From Ancylostoma caninum (lineage: Eukaryota; Nematoda; Chromadorea; Rhabditida; Ancylostomatidae), in contig JBAJFG010000298.1 in assembly GCA_037903475.1 (NCBI GenBank), positions 434,001 through 498,000 on the forward strand: a DNA stretch of 64,000 bases. Direction: 5' to 3'. The notes under the pieces are model-generated. The model saw nothing but the letters and a program-made list of their open reading frames with translations. It did no database searches and was not told where the DNA came from. Positions within the stretch are counted from its first letter, which is position 1; each line of letters begins with the position of its first letter. Shown piece by piece: positions 15,724 through 33,100 of the stretch. Made by a program: the position numbers and the translations under genes.

Positions 15724-16077
15724 CTATCACACGAAAACGGAATAATCCTACTCACTTCCTCAGGATTCCTAAGAGTGGGTGCCTTTGATATAGTTCGCAG
15801 TCCGAGCTATAAGAGCGTAATTTTACTTGATCCAAAAAGGATTGGACAAAAAGGTTTTTTTTTTGCGATAAGTCATCAGCATTAGTGTGATATATGTACA
15901 CTCATAGCTGGAATAGTGGGGGGACAGCCTTCGCAAAAGTGAAGGTTGTCGTGAAGAGTGTCTCACACACAGGTGAGGGACAACCTGATGAGGACAGGGA
16001 GGGGGGTATTTACTTTTTAGTTTGCTTTTTATTGATGTAGCCACACGAGGTTGGTATCAACTTTATTCTCGGCTTAC

Positions 16078-16102
16078 GTTTCGGCGAGATCGCCTTCTTC
16101 AG
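16078..16102 (-). ncRNA. Hammerhead-ribozyme-like core in a Penelope-like element (weak)
   Basis: On the minus strand CTGAAGA is followed by a self-complementary GGCG...CGCC stem and then GAAAC, the order of hammerhead core elements (CUGANGA, stem II, GAAA). Penelope-like elements are known to carry hammerhead motifs in their terminal repeats. Against this, one extra A sits between the core and stem II, and I could not pair a convincing stem I or stem III. It may be a degenerate ribozyme or only the conserved terminal sequence. Confidence 0.3.
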
Positions 16103-16294
16103 AGCCTGAAAGGGTGAAATCGGTTGCGATCTATCCGGACAAACGTCTATCTACCCTACAGACAGAATTCTAAGCCTACTTTTTGGACAACATGGTAAGA
16201 AGCGAGGGTGGAAACCGTACCTCAGACTTGATCCACTGAGTGGATAATAGCGGCCACTGCGAGCTAGAGTAGTAGGGTTAGTGCCTAGCGCAGA

Positions 16295-16791
16295 TCAGAA
16301 GAGCAGCCTTAAGTACGGATAGAGTTCCCGCGTAATCGAGAGGCATTCTTCTTTGCGGTTCATCTTTGGATTCTTGGCATGGATCCAGAATGCCTCCAGG
16401 GCTTTGCGCGCCGCAATTTGAATCTTTTGCGCCAGAATTTTGATCTTAACCTCAAAATCGGCTCCGTTATGACATCTTACCCTATGGTTACCCAGAGGGG
16501 TTGCGGGACGCGACTTAGCCTTCCCATCCAGATGTTCCTTAATTCGGACGCAGAGTGGCCTACCCGTTTCCCCGACGTACTCATCCCCGCATTCATTGCA
16601 CGAAATCAGGTAAACCGCACCTGAGGTCATGCAATCGCCGCCTCTGCCTTCCGGACAGATTTTGCAATCCGGAGTGGTGCAGGTGCGGTCGTATAGTCGA
16701 TTGCGGATGAGCCTCTGCTTGAGGTTACTAGGTGGAAGCTCCACAACTGCTACAGAACTTTCTAAGCCAGCTTTATTAGGATTTACTTTTT
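16295..16791 (-). CDS. Penelope-like retroelement, GIY-YIG endonuclease domain (5'-truncated)
   Basis: The open frame runs from just after an in-frame stop at about 16792 to a stop at 16295. It encodes a CCHH-like linker (CTTPDCKICPEG) and then a GIY-YIG nuclease core: AVYLISCNECGDEYVGETGR (the GIY- and YIG-like strands), the conserved Arg in PLCVRIKEHLDG, and the Glu-containing helix in AARKALEAFWI. This is the C-terminal endonuclease of Penelope-like elements, which nicks target DNA for reverse transcription. The reverse transcriptase that should lie upstream is absent, so the copy is truncated, as is usual for these elements. The 3' terminal sequence follows to about 16020. A palindromic element begins within 90 bp of the broken end. 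Confidence 0.85.
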
Positions 16792-16876
16792 AATTTTGAG
16801 AAAATGTTAATTTAATAGTTGTATTTATTTATGTACTTTTTATTTCAAGTTAAGTTCATGACCTCGTTTGAGGATT

Positions 16877-18423
16877 CCAAACGTAAAACGGATAGAATTT
16901 TGATGCACCGTTGCATGAACTGTGAAATGGTATAAAACATGTGCTCATAAGTTTGTTCCTGGCATGTGTCGATTTTCTGCCGAAGTACTGGAAAAAGGAA
17001 AAATGCTGTTCGGTTGGGAGGCCGTCATGGACGAAAGGATGGGGATGAAAAAAAAAAAGTACAGTCTAATTGTTATAGGCAAAGGTTTGCTCTTTGCGGC
17101 AGTGCAGAGCGGACCTCTCGGAATGATCTGCACCCACCTGCCATTTTTGCCAAAGTTGACGAACTTTTCGCTACATTGATTTTTGTCACCCTACCATCGG
17201 CTCCAGGAAGAAGCATCCACTAAACTGAAGCCTTTTTGAGATTCTCCTCTTTCGTGAAATCAGGAAAAAAATTTAAGGTATGCTAACTTGCGCGCCTACC
17301 GAGTTCAGGTGAAGCAGCCAGGCTGGAAAGTACGGTCCTTACATGATAGCCCATCACTGAGCTATTAGGAAATATACAACTTGTTGCCTGAAGGAGCCTC
17401 TATCCCGCTGCCATTTTCGTCAAAGTTCCGCATTTTCAAATTTTGGGGCCATTTTCAGGATTCTCCGGAAAGTTCCTGGAATGGTAGGGTTATATGCGTA
17501 CTCAGCTCGTCATTCTGCGTCGATTCGTATCTAACTTTCCTACATTTGATTGTATGAAACCCGATTTCTGAAAGGGGGAAGATGGCATAACGGACCGTCT
17601 CCCCCATGGTGGCGAAATAGTGTGCAGAATGAGGAGAGTTTTCTCTGACAGGGAAGACGGCCCGTTATGGCGTCTCACCCCTCTCCGAAATCGGGATTCC
17701 AGCAACCAAATGTAGGAATGTTATATACGAATCCACGCAGAATGACGAGCTTAGTACGCCTATAACCGTACCATTTCACGAGCTTTCCGGAGAATCCTGA
17801 AAAATGGCCCCAAATTTCGAAAATCCGGAATTTTGACGGAAACGGCAGAGGCATAGAGGCTCTTTCAGACAGCAAGTTGTACATCTTCTGGAAGCCCAGG
17901 TTATGGGCTATTCTGTGAGGACCGCAATTCCAAGCCAGGCTGGTTCGCCTGAACTCGGTAGGCGCGCAAACTTGGCATACCTTGAATTTTTTACTGACTT
18001 CACGAGGATCTATAGGCTCGGGAAGAGAACTTTTCTTGGGACATTAAATACAACATAAGACTACTTAAAGAGGAGAATCTCGGGAATTCTTCAGAATCAG
18101 TGGGTGCTTCTTCCTGGAGCCGGTGGCAGAGCGACAAAAATCAATGTAGCGGAATGTTTGTCAACTTTGGCGAGAATGGCAGAGGATGCAGGTCATCTCG
18201 GGACTCCTGCTCTGCACTGCCGTAAAGAGCAAACCCTACGCTATAACCGTAGGATCGTACTTTTTTCCGTCCTCATCCTTTCGTCCATGACGGCCCAACA
18301 ACCGAAATCTACGTTTCCATTCTCCAGTACTTCGGCAGAAAATGGACCCATGCCAGGAACAAACTTGTGAACACATATAGCTCATGCAACGGTGCATCCA
18401 GATTCTATCCGTTTCACGTTCAG
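16877..18423. mobile_element. Palindromic (foldback) element with ~700-bp arms
   Basis: The left arm from about 16877 is matched by the reverse complement of the right arm ending about 18423. Matching landmarks include the outer CGTAAAACGGATAGAA / TTCTATCCGTTTCACG, TTTGTTCCTGGCATG, the TTCTGCCGAAGTACTGG block, and the inner ATTCTCCGGAAAGTTCC / GAGCTTTCCGGAGAATC. The centre lies near 17620. Divergence is moderate. No coding domain is visible. No certain target duplication was found, so the superfamily is open. Confidence 0.8.
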
Positions 18424-19163
18424 AAGAGACAGAGACGAAAAATAATCGAAGAAGTGCTATAGTTTTTAGGGCTTTGCCCCGCCCCTCCCTTCCCAAAGTG
18501 ATGGTCCCCATTGGGTCCAGCATGAAAGTGAAGGTGGGCGGAGTCTCTATGTCGGGGTATTCCACCTATGTGTACACTGATAAAGTCGGGCAGTTTTTCT
18601 AAGGAATGTCGGTCCCCCTATTACAAAACAGCACTCATGGGAGATTGAGAATCCCATGTGAGATGCGTGTTCAGCTCCTTACTCGTTTGCCGCAGGTGAT
18701 CAGCCCCTTTTGTTGCACTGCAGCTTTCGACTGGGAAGCGATCTGCAGGGCATGCCTCAAGTAAACAGAATACACGTGTAAAAGGCCAAATTCTTCATCC
18801 AAATGTGATCGGCTGATGGGTATTGATCGAAGCAACTAGGTGTTTCCTACCAAAGTAGTACAACACACATAGCGTGTAAGCAATGTGGGACCCACTAAGA
18901 TTGCTTTGACGAACATTACGTGTAGTTCACCACTGGCTACATTTTAATCGAATATTCGCATAGGGTCACTGACTTGTTTATTTCAGTTCAGTTACTCTGA
19001 TAAGAACCCGTGATAAGTCGAACATCTAAAAAAATTTGTTTGAGTATTGCCTTCGAAAATGAATATTTTTCATAAAACCTTAGATACTATATTCCAGTTT
19101 TTGTAAATTAGCAAAGTTATAAAAAAGCATAGGCCATTACACTTAGAATTCATTTGAAAAGTT

Positions 19164-20856
19164 TTAGCAAAGTACCAAAAGTTTTCTCTCCCACTCTCCT
19201 CCTTCGGTTATTCGCTTTACAAAAACGTACAATTTACGGCCATTGACGTAGATGTGGAATATTCTTGCAACAAGAGTCCCATCAGCAAGGGATGTGACAC
19301 CGGTCTCACAACGAAGCACAGGAGCGCCTAGCTCATTGGGCTTCTGCGGATACCTATACAGGCTGAATTCCTGAGAAAATTACTATTCGAAATTTGATTT
19401 ATCTTGACCACAGTCAAAAGATTGAAAAAAGTGGAAAATGATCACCTGGTAAAGACTATCGTATGACGATCTACACGAGTAGCACTCATCGTTGTGAGGA
19501 GTTTCCTTCTAAAAATTGATTTCTTTTCATAAAAAGTCAGCATCTCCAAAATTAAGAAAAAAAAACGGAAGGAAGTTGATGACGTACAACAAGATCTGGA
19601 TTTCGCTTTCTCCTCGCACCAGGTGGTGGACTTCCTACAGCAAGAAATCGTCTCAATTGTGGTGGAACGGAAGCTTTCCAAGCACCGTAAAGTTTACACT
19701 TAATGTCACCAGCACGTACAACCCTTCCTTCCTCAGAAGCAGGATGAGCGTTGTTCCACTCCGCCTGGTCCTGAAATTTGAACCTTTTATGCAACCACAG
19801 TCGACTTGTGGAAGAACTGTCGCATGATGCATCTTGAAGAGTATGAGATTTAAAAACTACGTTCTCATAGTCCTCTCCCAAATAAGCCGCAAACGCCGTA
19901 GCACTTTTCACATCCTCATTCGAAATGTGCTTATTATCCGACAGCATTTCGAGAGCTACATAACACGCGTAACAACTTTTGTCAGAACACAGTGCAGAAG
20001 CCTGAAATCTCAACTGTTAGAGATTAGAGAAAATTCCGCTCTACAACATCTGCACGATGAAATCGCTTAGTGAACCATCTACACGATGAGAGGTTGAAAT
20101 CGCTTAGTGAACAACTCCCTGCAGGTGAAGACCAGGGAATGTTTATTTGCAAAGAAAAACTGGGCTGCTCGTTAAAAAAGGGACCCAGAAGGCCGCAATT
20201 TCGAAAATTAGGTTGTTGAAAAGACCAATTATGGACTCAAGTTGCTAGACCAAAAAAAAGTCAGAAAAAATAACAGTAAAGAAGGAAAAGTAGGTTGATA
20301 TCATGTTAGAAGCAAATTTCTTGAAATTTGCCGGAACGTTTTGGGATGGGGGCGGGTATTACAGTTTGTACAACCATGTCTTGTGATGCTCACTTCACAA
20401 CCAATTTAAAAGAAAAACCCCAGCTAAGAGAAAGGTCACGACGATCTAACATATAAACATTAGAAGTAAACTGCTACGAAGAAAACCTCGTGAGTGAATA
20501 GATTTAATTTCAATATAAGAGTGGTGCGGATGAACTATGTGCTATTTACTGTTGGTAATTTTTGAAAGATCTCAAGAGATAAGAAAGGGTTGGAGAGAAG
20601 GTAGTAATGTTCGTTAAGACAATCTATTCAGATTTTGTATCTTATACATGTTGAACTCACAATCGGTGAAGGTAACGCACCATCACGAAATAAATTGATG
20701 AGATGTCTTCGGGTGCGAGACTCCACGTCAGAGGGCTAGAAATAACGAACAAATTAAACGATGGGAGTGATCAGAGAGAGAGATGAAGCAGACTTACTTT
20801 CTCTGGCAGCATCTTCGCCAGATGCTGAGCAAGCATCGCTTCCCATGCGGCAATCT
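19164..20856 (-). CDS. Unidentified Cys-containing protein, 3' exons, possible second gene of an NDUFAF7 operon
   Basis: Five exons chain without phase conflict: 20856-20798, 20735-20661, 20001-19720, 19508-19446, 19370-19164, ending at TAA 19164-19166. They encode about 228 residues. Segments seen are EIAAWEAMLAQHLAKMLPEK, PSDVESRTRRHLINLFRDG, a piece with KSCYACYVALEMLSD, another with DECYSCRSSYDSLYQ, and a C-terminus containing LRCETGVTSLADGTLVARIF and IYVNGRKLYVFVKRI. The two CxxC pairs could bind zinc. The start is not settled; an in-frame Met lies inside the first listed exon. The first exon begins 220 bp downstream of the NDUFAF7 stop on the same strand, a spacing seen in nematode operons. 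I do not recognise the family. Confidence 0.7.
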
Positions 20857-21076
20857 CTGCATCATTAACGTTATGTTAAATGAAATCCAACGAAACAAAC
20901 AAGTATAGGACAACGACTCTGTTGAAGAACAAGGAGATATAGATGTTGTTTTATAATTTGTTGCTTTAAACGACACAAATAAATATGACATACAAAGGTG
21001 ACATAAAGAAACGCAGATTATAATAAATATAACGTCAACTACTGTGATCCTATAGCCTAGTACTTTGTAACGTTGC

Positions 21077-27442
<6,366 letters not shown>

Positions 27443-28624
27443 CAGAAATTGGAGCGCCGAGCACTGTGCGAGCGGACGTTCGATGAAGGAGTCGCAAGTC
27501 TGCGATTGCGTCCGTGAGTTTCCTCGATTCTCGAAGCGTTTCAAGGTCACTTTATTTTCTTTTTTCTCTGTTGTTTTGCTTTTCTTATCTCTCTTACATC
27601 AGAAGAGGAAAAAGGCGGACAACAAAGGGTGTTTCCTCGAGAGGATTCCTCTTCTGACCTTTTCATCTAGTTCTGTTCGAAGACCAAAACTTTACATTTC
27701 TTGTTGGGAGTTGGTTTGACTCGCAGTTGTAGGGATTGTAAACCGTTTGTAAGAAGATCAATTTGGATTTTGGATTTGTTCGGCTTTTTTTCTCTTGGAC
27801 ATGGTCTTTCCTCCTAAATTTGCCTGAAAAAGATCTCGAAACAACTTCGACAAGAATGTCTTGAAATTTCGAAGGTAGCACTTGTCAAAACCCTCGTCTA
27901 CGAGTGACACACATTGTCAGCACATTACAAGTGTTTGTTCGAGGAACAAAAAGAATTATGACTTACCTGCGAATAAATCCAAATCGAAGACGCGAACGCA
28001 GCTGCCTTCCATGTGCCAGCGCACACGGGCCGCTGCCATTCGTGTAAGTGCGTGTGAATTCCGCGTGGCGGGACCCATGCGCTTCAAACGGGGCGCGTTT
28101 AGTCGTTGGACATGAGTTTTAGTTATCTCAAAGCCCCACAATCTAGCGAAATCTCAAACATAAAAACTTGGGCGGGTGCTACCTTCAACGGTCCGCGTTA
28201 ACCACTGTGGTTAATGTTCCGGTTGAAGGAAGTGCGTCACCTTGTTTTGCACGTTGGAGTTATCAACAGATCCTAGACCTTCTTACCATGCTGATCTCGG
28301 TAATGTACACCAATATTCACAAAAATGACGAAAACCCACTCAGTGAGGGGATCAATATGCAGATTCTCCTTTGTGCGGGGGTTGAGTCTACGGATGTCCG
28401 CAACGAATGCCACCATTCCATATCACTATTTCTAGCCTTCGTGTCATGGCCGGACGTCATCCTTGTCTGTAGTGTCATGTGTCTGTCGTCCTTAGTGTGG
28501 AATAGGAGGTAGAAAAAAAAGGTAGAAAAAACGGAAGAAGTGGGACACTGAATTATCCATACACAGAATTTGTTTTGACGTGATTAAACGACTTTAACCG
28601 TTTGATTTGAATAGTGAGAAGTGG

Positions 28625-29075
28625 GGGTTATAGGCTGAAATTTTCGCACGTCCGTACTGAAAGTCCTACCCAGTCCTGTAGGCCGGTAAAAAGTCATTTT
28701 ATGGACCCTACCCAATAGTGCTTTACCCCCAAGTTTCAGGTCTCCAGCTTCAAGAGGAAAGATTCAGCACGGGAATTACGGAGATGAGGTTTCGTCGATA
28801 AAAATGGCCTTTTTTCCATGTTTTTATTGTTGTTCGATGTTCGACGGAGTTGAATCGCGGTGGAAGCAGCTGCGGAAAAACGAGCTGTACAGCCTGAAAG
28901 CGCAAACCTTCGACTATTAAAAACCTGAAAAAAAAATTGGGACCTCAACGGGCCAGATCTTCTGATATTCGTGTCCGACTACAACCATGTCTCTGAACGA
29001 GTCAAAATTTTAGGCTGAAATTTTCCGTACTAAACGTCCTACCCAGTCTTCCACCCCTATAAACAGTTATTTTGT
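28625..29075. repeat. Diverged direct repeat of ~80 bp, 28625-28705 and 29005-29075
   Basis: Both copies contain AGGCTGAAATTTTC, GTCCTACCCAGTC and a closing ATAAAC/TAAAAA...AGT(C/T)ATTTT block in the same order. They are 380 bp apart. No function apparent. Confidence 0.55.
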
Positions 29076-29099
29076 GCTTTACGGTCGATCATCTCGAAC

Positions 29100-29345
29100 C
29101 CACTACAAGCGCGTGTCATTTTACGCCATGCAAAAATTCTAGCCTCGGAGGGGATCGAACCCTTGACCATGTCGATGATGTGTATGGTTGTTTTTCGTGA
29201 CGAATACGAAGGTATTTCGTTTAGAAAGTCTGTACGGACGCTTTCAGACTGAAATTCGCTCACCGCACACGCTTTAACCCTCAGCAAAAATTTTAGCCCC
29301 GGTAGGGATCGAACCCTTCACCATGTAGATGATGTATATAGATGT
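29100..29345 (-). repeat. Two tRNA-like box B units, probably SINE-related
   Basis: On the minus strand, GGGTTCGATCCC(C/T)(T/A)CCG occurs at about 29138-29165 and again at about 29295-29320, each after ATGGT(C/G)AAGG and followed by AGGCTA or GGGGCTA and AATTTTTGC. This is the T-arm/box B of a tRNA-derived pol III promoter. No full cloverleaf or box A could be assembled, so I call these SINE fragments and not tRNA genes. Confidence 0.45.
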
Positions 29346-29675
29346 TTTTTCTTGATTTGTTCGAGCCTCATTAGTTACGTAAGCAACATTGCATAGTTGA
29401 TGCACGTTTTTTGTCCACCGCGTAAATTTCAACGTTTTCCAAAAAACTTCCAAACAACTAGTTAGATACAAAAGAGCCTCCTTCTCCTTCCTATGCTCTG
29501 GCTCCACCACACCTCTCGCAGCACGAACACCTGAAATGGGATATCTAAACATCTAAATTCTGCAAGCATAGAAGGAAATTTGTGTGCAAAGGAGGGGAGT
29601 CGTATTTGTGGTGGCTCAGAGGGGGGGGGGTCGTATGGGGATCGACTTTTTACCATCATCACGCTTGACCCTGCA

Positions 29676-29950
29676 TATACATTGGACATCAGTGGTGGTG
29701 GCCCATCCGCGGCCTCGAGAAGGACGCCGCGCAACCGCGCAGCGTGCGCCATAGCCGATGTCTTCGGCTGCTTTTATACTATTTTTCCGGCAATTTCCCT
29801 ACCCGTTTTCCAGATTTCCAGAATCGGGTAGAAATTCGCATAGGAATAGCGCTCCGGCCACAGAAGATACCGATCCCGATGCGCGCGGCGCGTTTGCGCG
29901 GCGTCGTTCTCGAGGCCGCGCATTGGCCACCGTCATTGACGTCCGCTATA
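29676..29950. mobile_element. Palindromic MITE, family copy 1
   Basis: About 275 bp. The arms GGCGTCCTTCTCGAGGCCGC-like and their complement face each other around an AT-richer centre. Ends are near TATACATTGGACATC and GACGTCCGCTATA. The same family recurs, with cleaner ends, at 52975-53241. GC-rich stems with GCGCGG repeats near the arms. Confidence 0.7.
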
Positions 29951-30090
29951 TACATACATACATCAGGTTTAAGGAATGATGTGGCTAACTATGCGAGGAG
30001 TGCAATCAGGACTGACATTCCCTGTATCCTTGCTCGTGAAGCTTATCCTTCCTCGTCAAGCTGACTTTATAACCTCTCATAGAGACTTCT

Positions 30091-30100
30091 TATTTCCAGG
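30091..30100 (+). promoter_or_regulatory. Likely trans-splice acceptor before the DUS4-type gene
   Basis: TATTTCCAG ends at 30099, leaving GTACCT before the ATG at 30106. A strong acceptor a few bases upstream of a start codon with no upstream coding exon is the usual nematode spliced-leader site (established for nematodes; inferred here). Confidence 0.6.
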
Positions 30101-30105
30101 TACCT

Positions 30106-33100
30106 ATGGAAAATCAGAACGATTTCCCTTTGGATCGTCGGAAGCCCAAGTTTTATTTAGCCCCAATGGTGCGTTATTCCAAGTAAGTCGCTTACTGATT
30201 ATTTGCGTTAAAATTTCTTTTCCATAAAAGTCTAGTAGAAGTGTTCTTCTTTGTGTGACCCCTGGTTAAGGTGAACACGCTGTTAAAAGCGAACAACGAT
30301 ACATCTGTATATGTAGGGTACGGCAAAAGTATTGTCCGCTTGAAATGGCTCGTAAAAACCTCAGTATTTGGAATAGATGTGACGAGTTTCTTCATAACAT
30401 ACAGAACACAATATAGCGAAGAATATGACACTATCTCCAGTCAATTTTATCTCCATTCTTAAAAGCAGCTCTGACGAAAACACAAGTAAAGATGAGTGAT
30501 GCGATTTAGGGACCGTCATCGATTTCATGCTCTGTTTCTTATAAACGATTAACACGCAAGCCCATACTGTGGTGCGGTGTAGCACATGCTCCTTCGGAGC
30601 GCCCATGTGGCACAACCCAATTGTTCGAAAATGGAGGAGTACGGTGGCCGCTGATTTGGAACAAGAGAGCTCACAAATGATTTCCTGTGCAAAACCCCTT
30701 CGCTGTCTTTACGTTGTAAGCTGGAGAAAAATCTTCTCAGGAAAGAAACGGCACACTTCTGAATCCATTATCGATCCTACGGGAAGTGCGCTTCTGCCGA
30801 ATATCGTTTCTCGGTCATGCGGTGATTTTAACGCGAGAACCAAAGGAAATGGGGGCCGTCGTATGGCGCGACTCTTCGGGTGGCACTATAGACAAGCTGA
30901 GCCTGGGACGTGCTGCTACCAGCCGATTACGGTCATGCGTCGCGGTTTGCCTGGATTTGCCTGACGGAGCAACTCGTCCATCCACTCATCATCCGACCGA
31001 AGAGGAGAACGTTGAACAAGCTGTAGTAATGAGTTTTAGGGTATGGATAGCGTATACGGAACTACAGCTTATCTGAATACGCAGGTGAATGTATCTTTAA
31101 AACAAAGGAAGCCCTATGAATACTCTGTTAGAATAGGAACCTTTCTGGAACATCCGAACAAACACTTCTAATATGTAGATTTTTTGAACTGCTACAGATA
31201 GCACACATTCTAGCTAGCTATCGCAGCGATAGTTGAATTACGCGGACTATGGCTTACTGAAGTTCTTGAACATTTCAGGACTGCTAGGAATGACTCCTAT
31301 TAAAGTTGAATACCTGACGTCAAGTTGATCTACATAAAGATTAATTTCGTCAAAGCCCTATCAGTCCTATATATAAGTGCAGCGCTTATAGAAGTGAAAC
31401 CTAATTCCTCAAGGGGATTGTTACGCAGAGGAATCTGCAACTCTGTACGCTCTTCTCCATGGTATGACAGTGGCGGAAAGCTGGACGACTTACTCCGTTA
31501 GGCAGAGCCAGGCAAACCTCGACGCATAACCATAATCGGGTGGTAGCAGCACGCCCCAGACTCATCCTGTCTGTAGTGCCACCCGAAGAATAGCGCCTTA
31601 CGACCTACACCCAAAGGAAATGACATGAAGCTCCTCTGCTCCGTAAACAAATATGGAAACAAAGTCAAATCATAGCATAGACAGGAGCAGTCTGTACATT
31701 TCGTTAGCAGATTTGTGGAAGGCTTAACATATGCTATTTTTTAGCACTGTTCCCATTCCAAAAAAAAACATCTCAGAAAAAACTCTTGATCAAATCAAAG
31801 ATGAGTACCAGAGTCGCAGTTGTGAAGCCTTCTCCCGTCTTGTCTGTTGACGACTGGCAAAATTAGGGAAAAAATGGTTCGAATACATGTGTGTCTTAGT
31901 TTAACATTATTCTCAGCATTCCAGGCAGCAAAACGGTCACACTTGGTCTTCCATCCAATTTCGATTTTCTACATAATTTATGTGTCTCAAAAGGCGGTCA
32001 GTACTTTTGCTGCACCCTGTATACAGTCCTTCTCAAAAATACTTGCCTCATGCTGCACCGCCTATCTGCTAAATCGCGTCGCATCACCTACGCATTATCA
32101 GACGTGGTGTGACGTGCATAGGTGCGATAGTCCGAGCCAAGGCTCAGACCCCTTTCACTTTGGAAGGGGGCCAATAGACCCCTTCACCAAACCAGTTACA
32201 GAAGACAAGGAAGTGAAGAAATCAAAAGTTTAGTAAAGTGAAACTGAACAAATTCAATGATAGAGGATCGATTCCATTGCTGTCCATGTGAATAAAGGAG
32301 TCAAGAATCGAAATGACGTTAGTGTTGATTGGAGTGCGCAATGTGACCATTGCCGCAGACAGGGAAAATGACGAGCGAATTTCTATGTGAAGGATAAAGA
32401 ATTAGATATGAGTGAAGGGTATCTAATTGAAGCTTAAACCTAGTAGAGTTTACATGTTAGAAGTGGGAAGCGATAAATAGCATGTTTGCGGAGAAATTTT
32501 TGAACACATAAGGGTATGAAAAACATAGCATGTATGTTTCTAAGATCATTATGGAAAAGTTCGTGAAATAACCGGAAAGAGGATAGTCCTCCACAATTTG
32601 CAAAGATTTTCTCTTCAATTTCGTGTATGAGTTGTGATAGTTAGTGTAAGATGAGCAGGCAAAAAAGTGATACCAACAGGACGGTCGAAAACTCTACAAA
32701 TTAGCTGTTTTTCAAAGGATTTCGTCTTGTGTTTCCGAGAAAGTGGTAAGTATTTACATGTATACATACTAGAAAGGGTGCGCTTTCCGCCCATATACAA
32801 ATGTATGGGGGAAACCCTTTTCTGGTTGAAAAATAGGGTGGGTGAGCCGAAACAACGGGGCATTCTCGTGCCCGTTGCTAGACAAATGGCGAGATAGTGC
32901 GATGAGGGAAGAGAGGCGCGCGCATGGGGTGAGAATGGCTTCAGAAACATTCTCACCCCCCTTCACAGAAGAAGACACGCAACCGCATGAAATGAGATGT
33001 GGTTTATCAGTTAGGAGATTGGAGGAGGAGAACATAGGTACCCTTCACTCCTAGGTTTCATTTCCGAATAAAGCTGTAATAAGCAAAAATAGCTCAAAAG

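Noticed and set aside
19552..20013. 153-codon minus-strand frame read as one gene
   Set aside because: It is the exon 20001-19720 plus read-through into its intron (donor GTACGT at 19719). The true product continues at 19508-19446.
29100..29345. Two tRNA genes
   Set aside because: Only the T-arm/box B part matches. No acceptor stem or anticodon arm can be formed.
30569..30964. 131-codon plus-strand frame
   Set aside because: It overlaps the left arm of the inverted repeat 30850-31600, has no splice context or domain, and sits within DUS4 intron 1.
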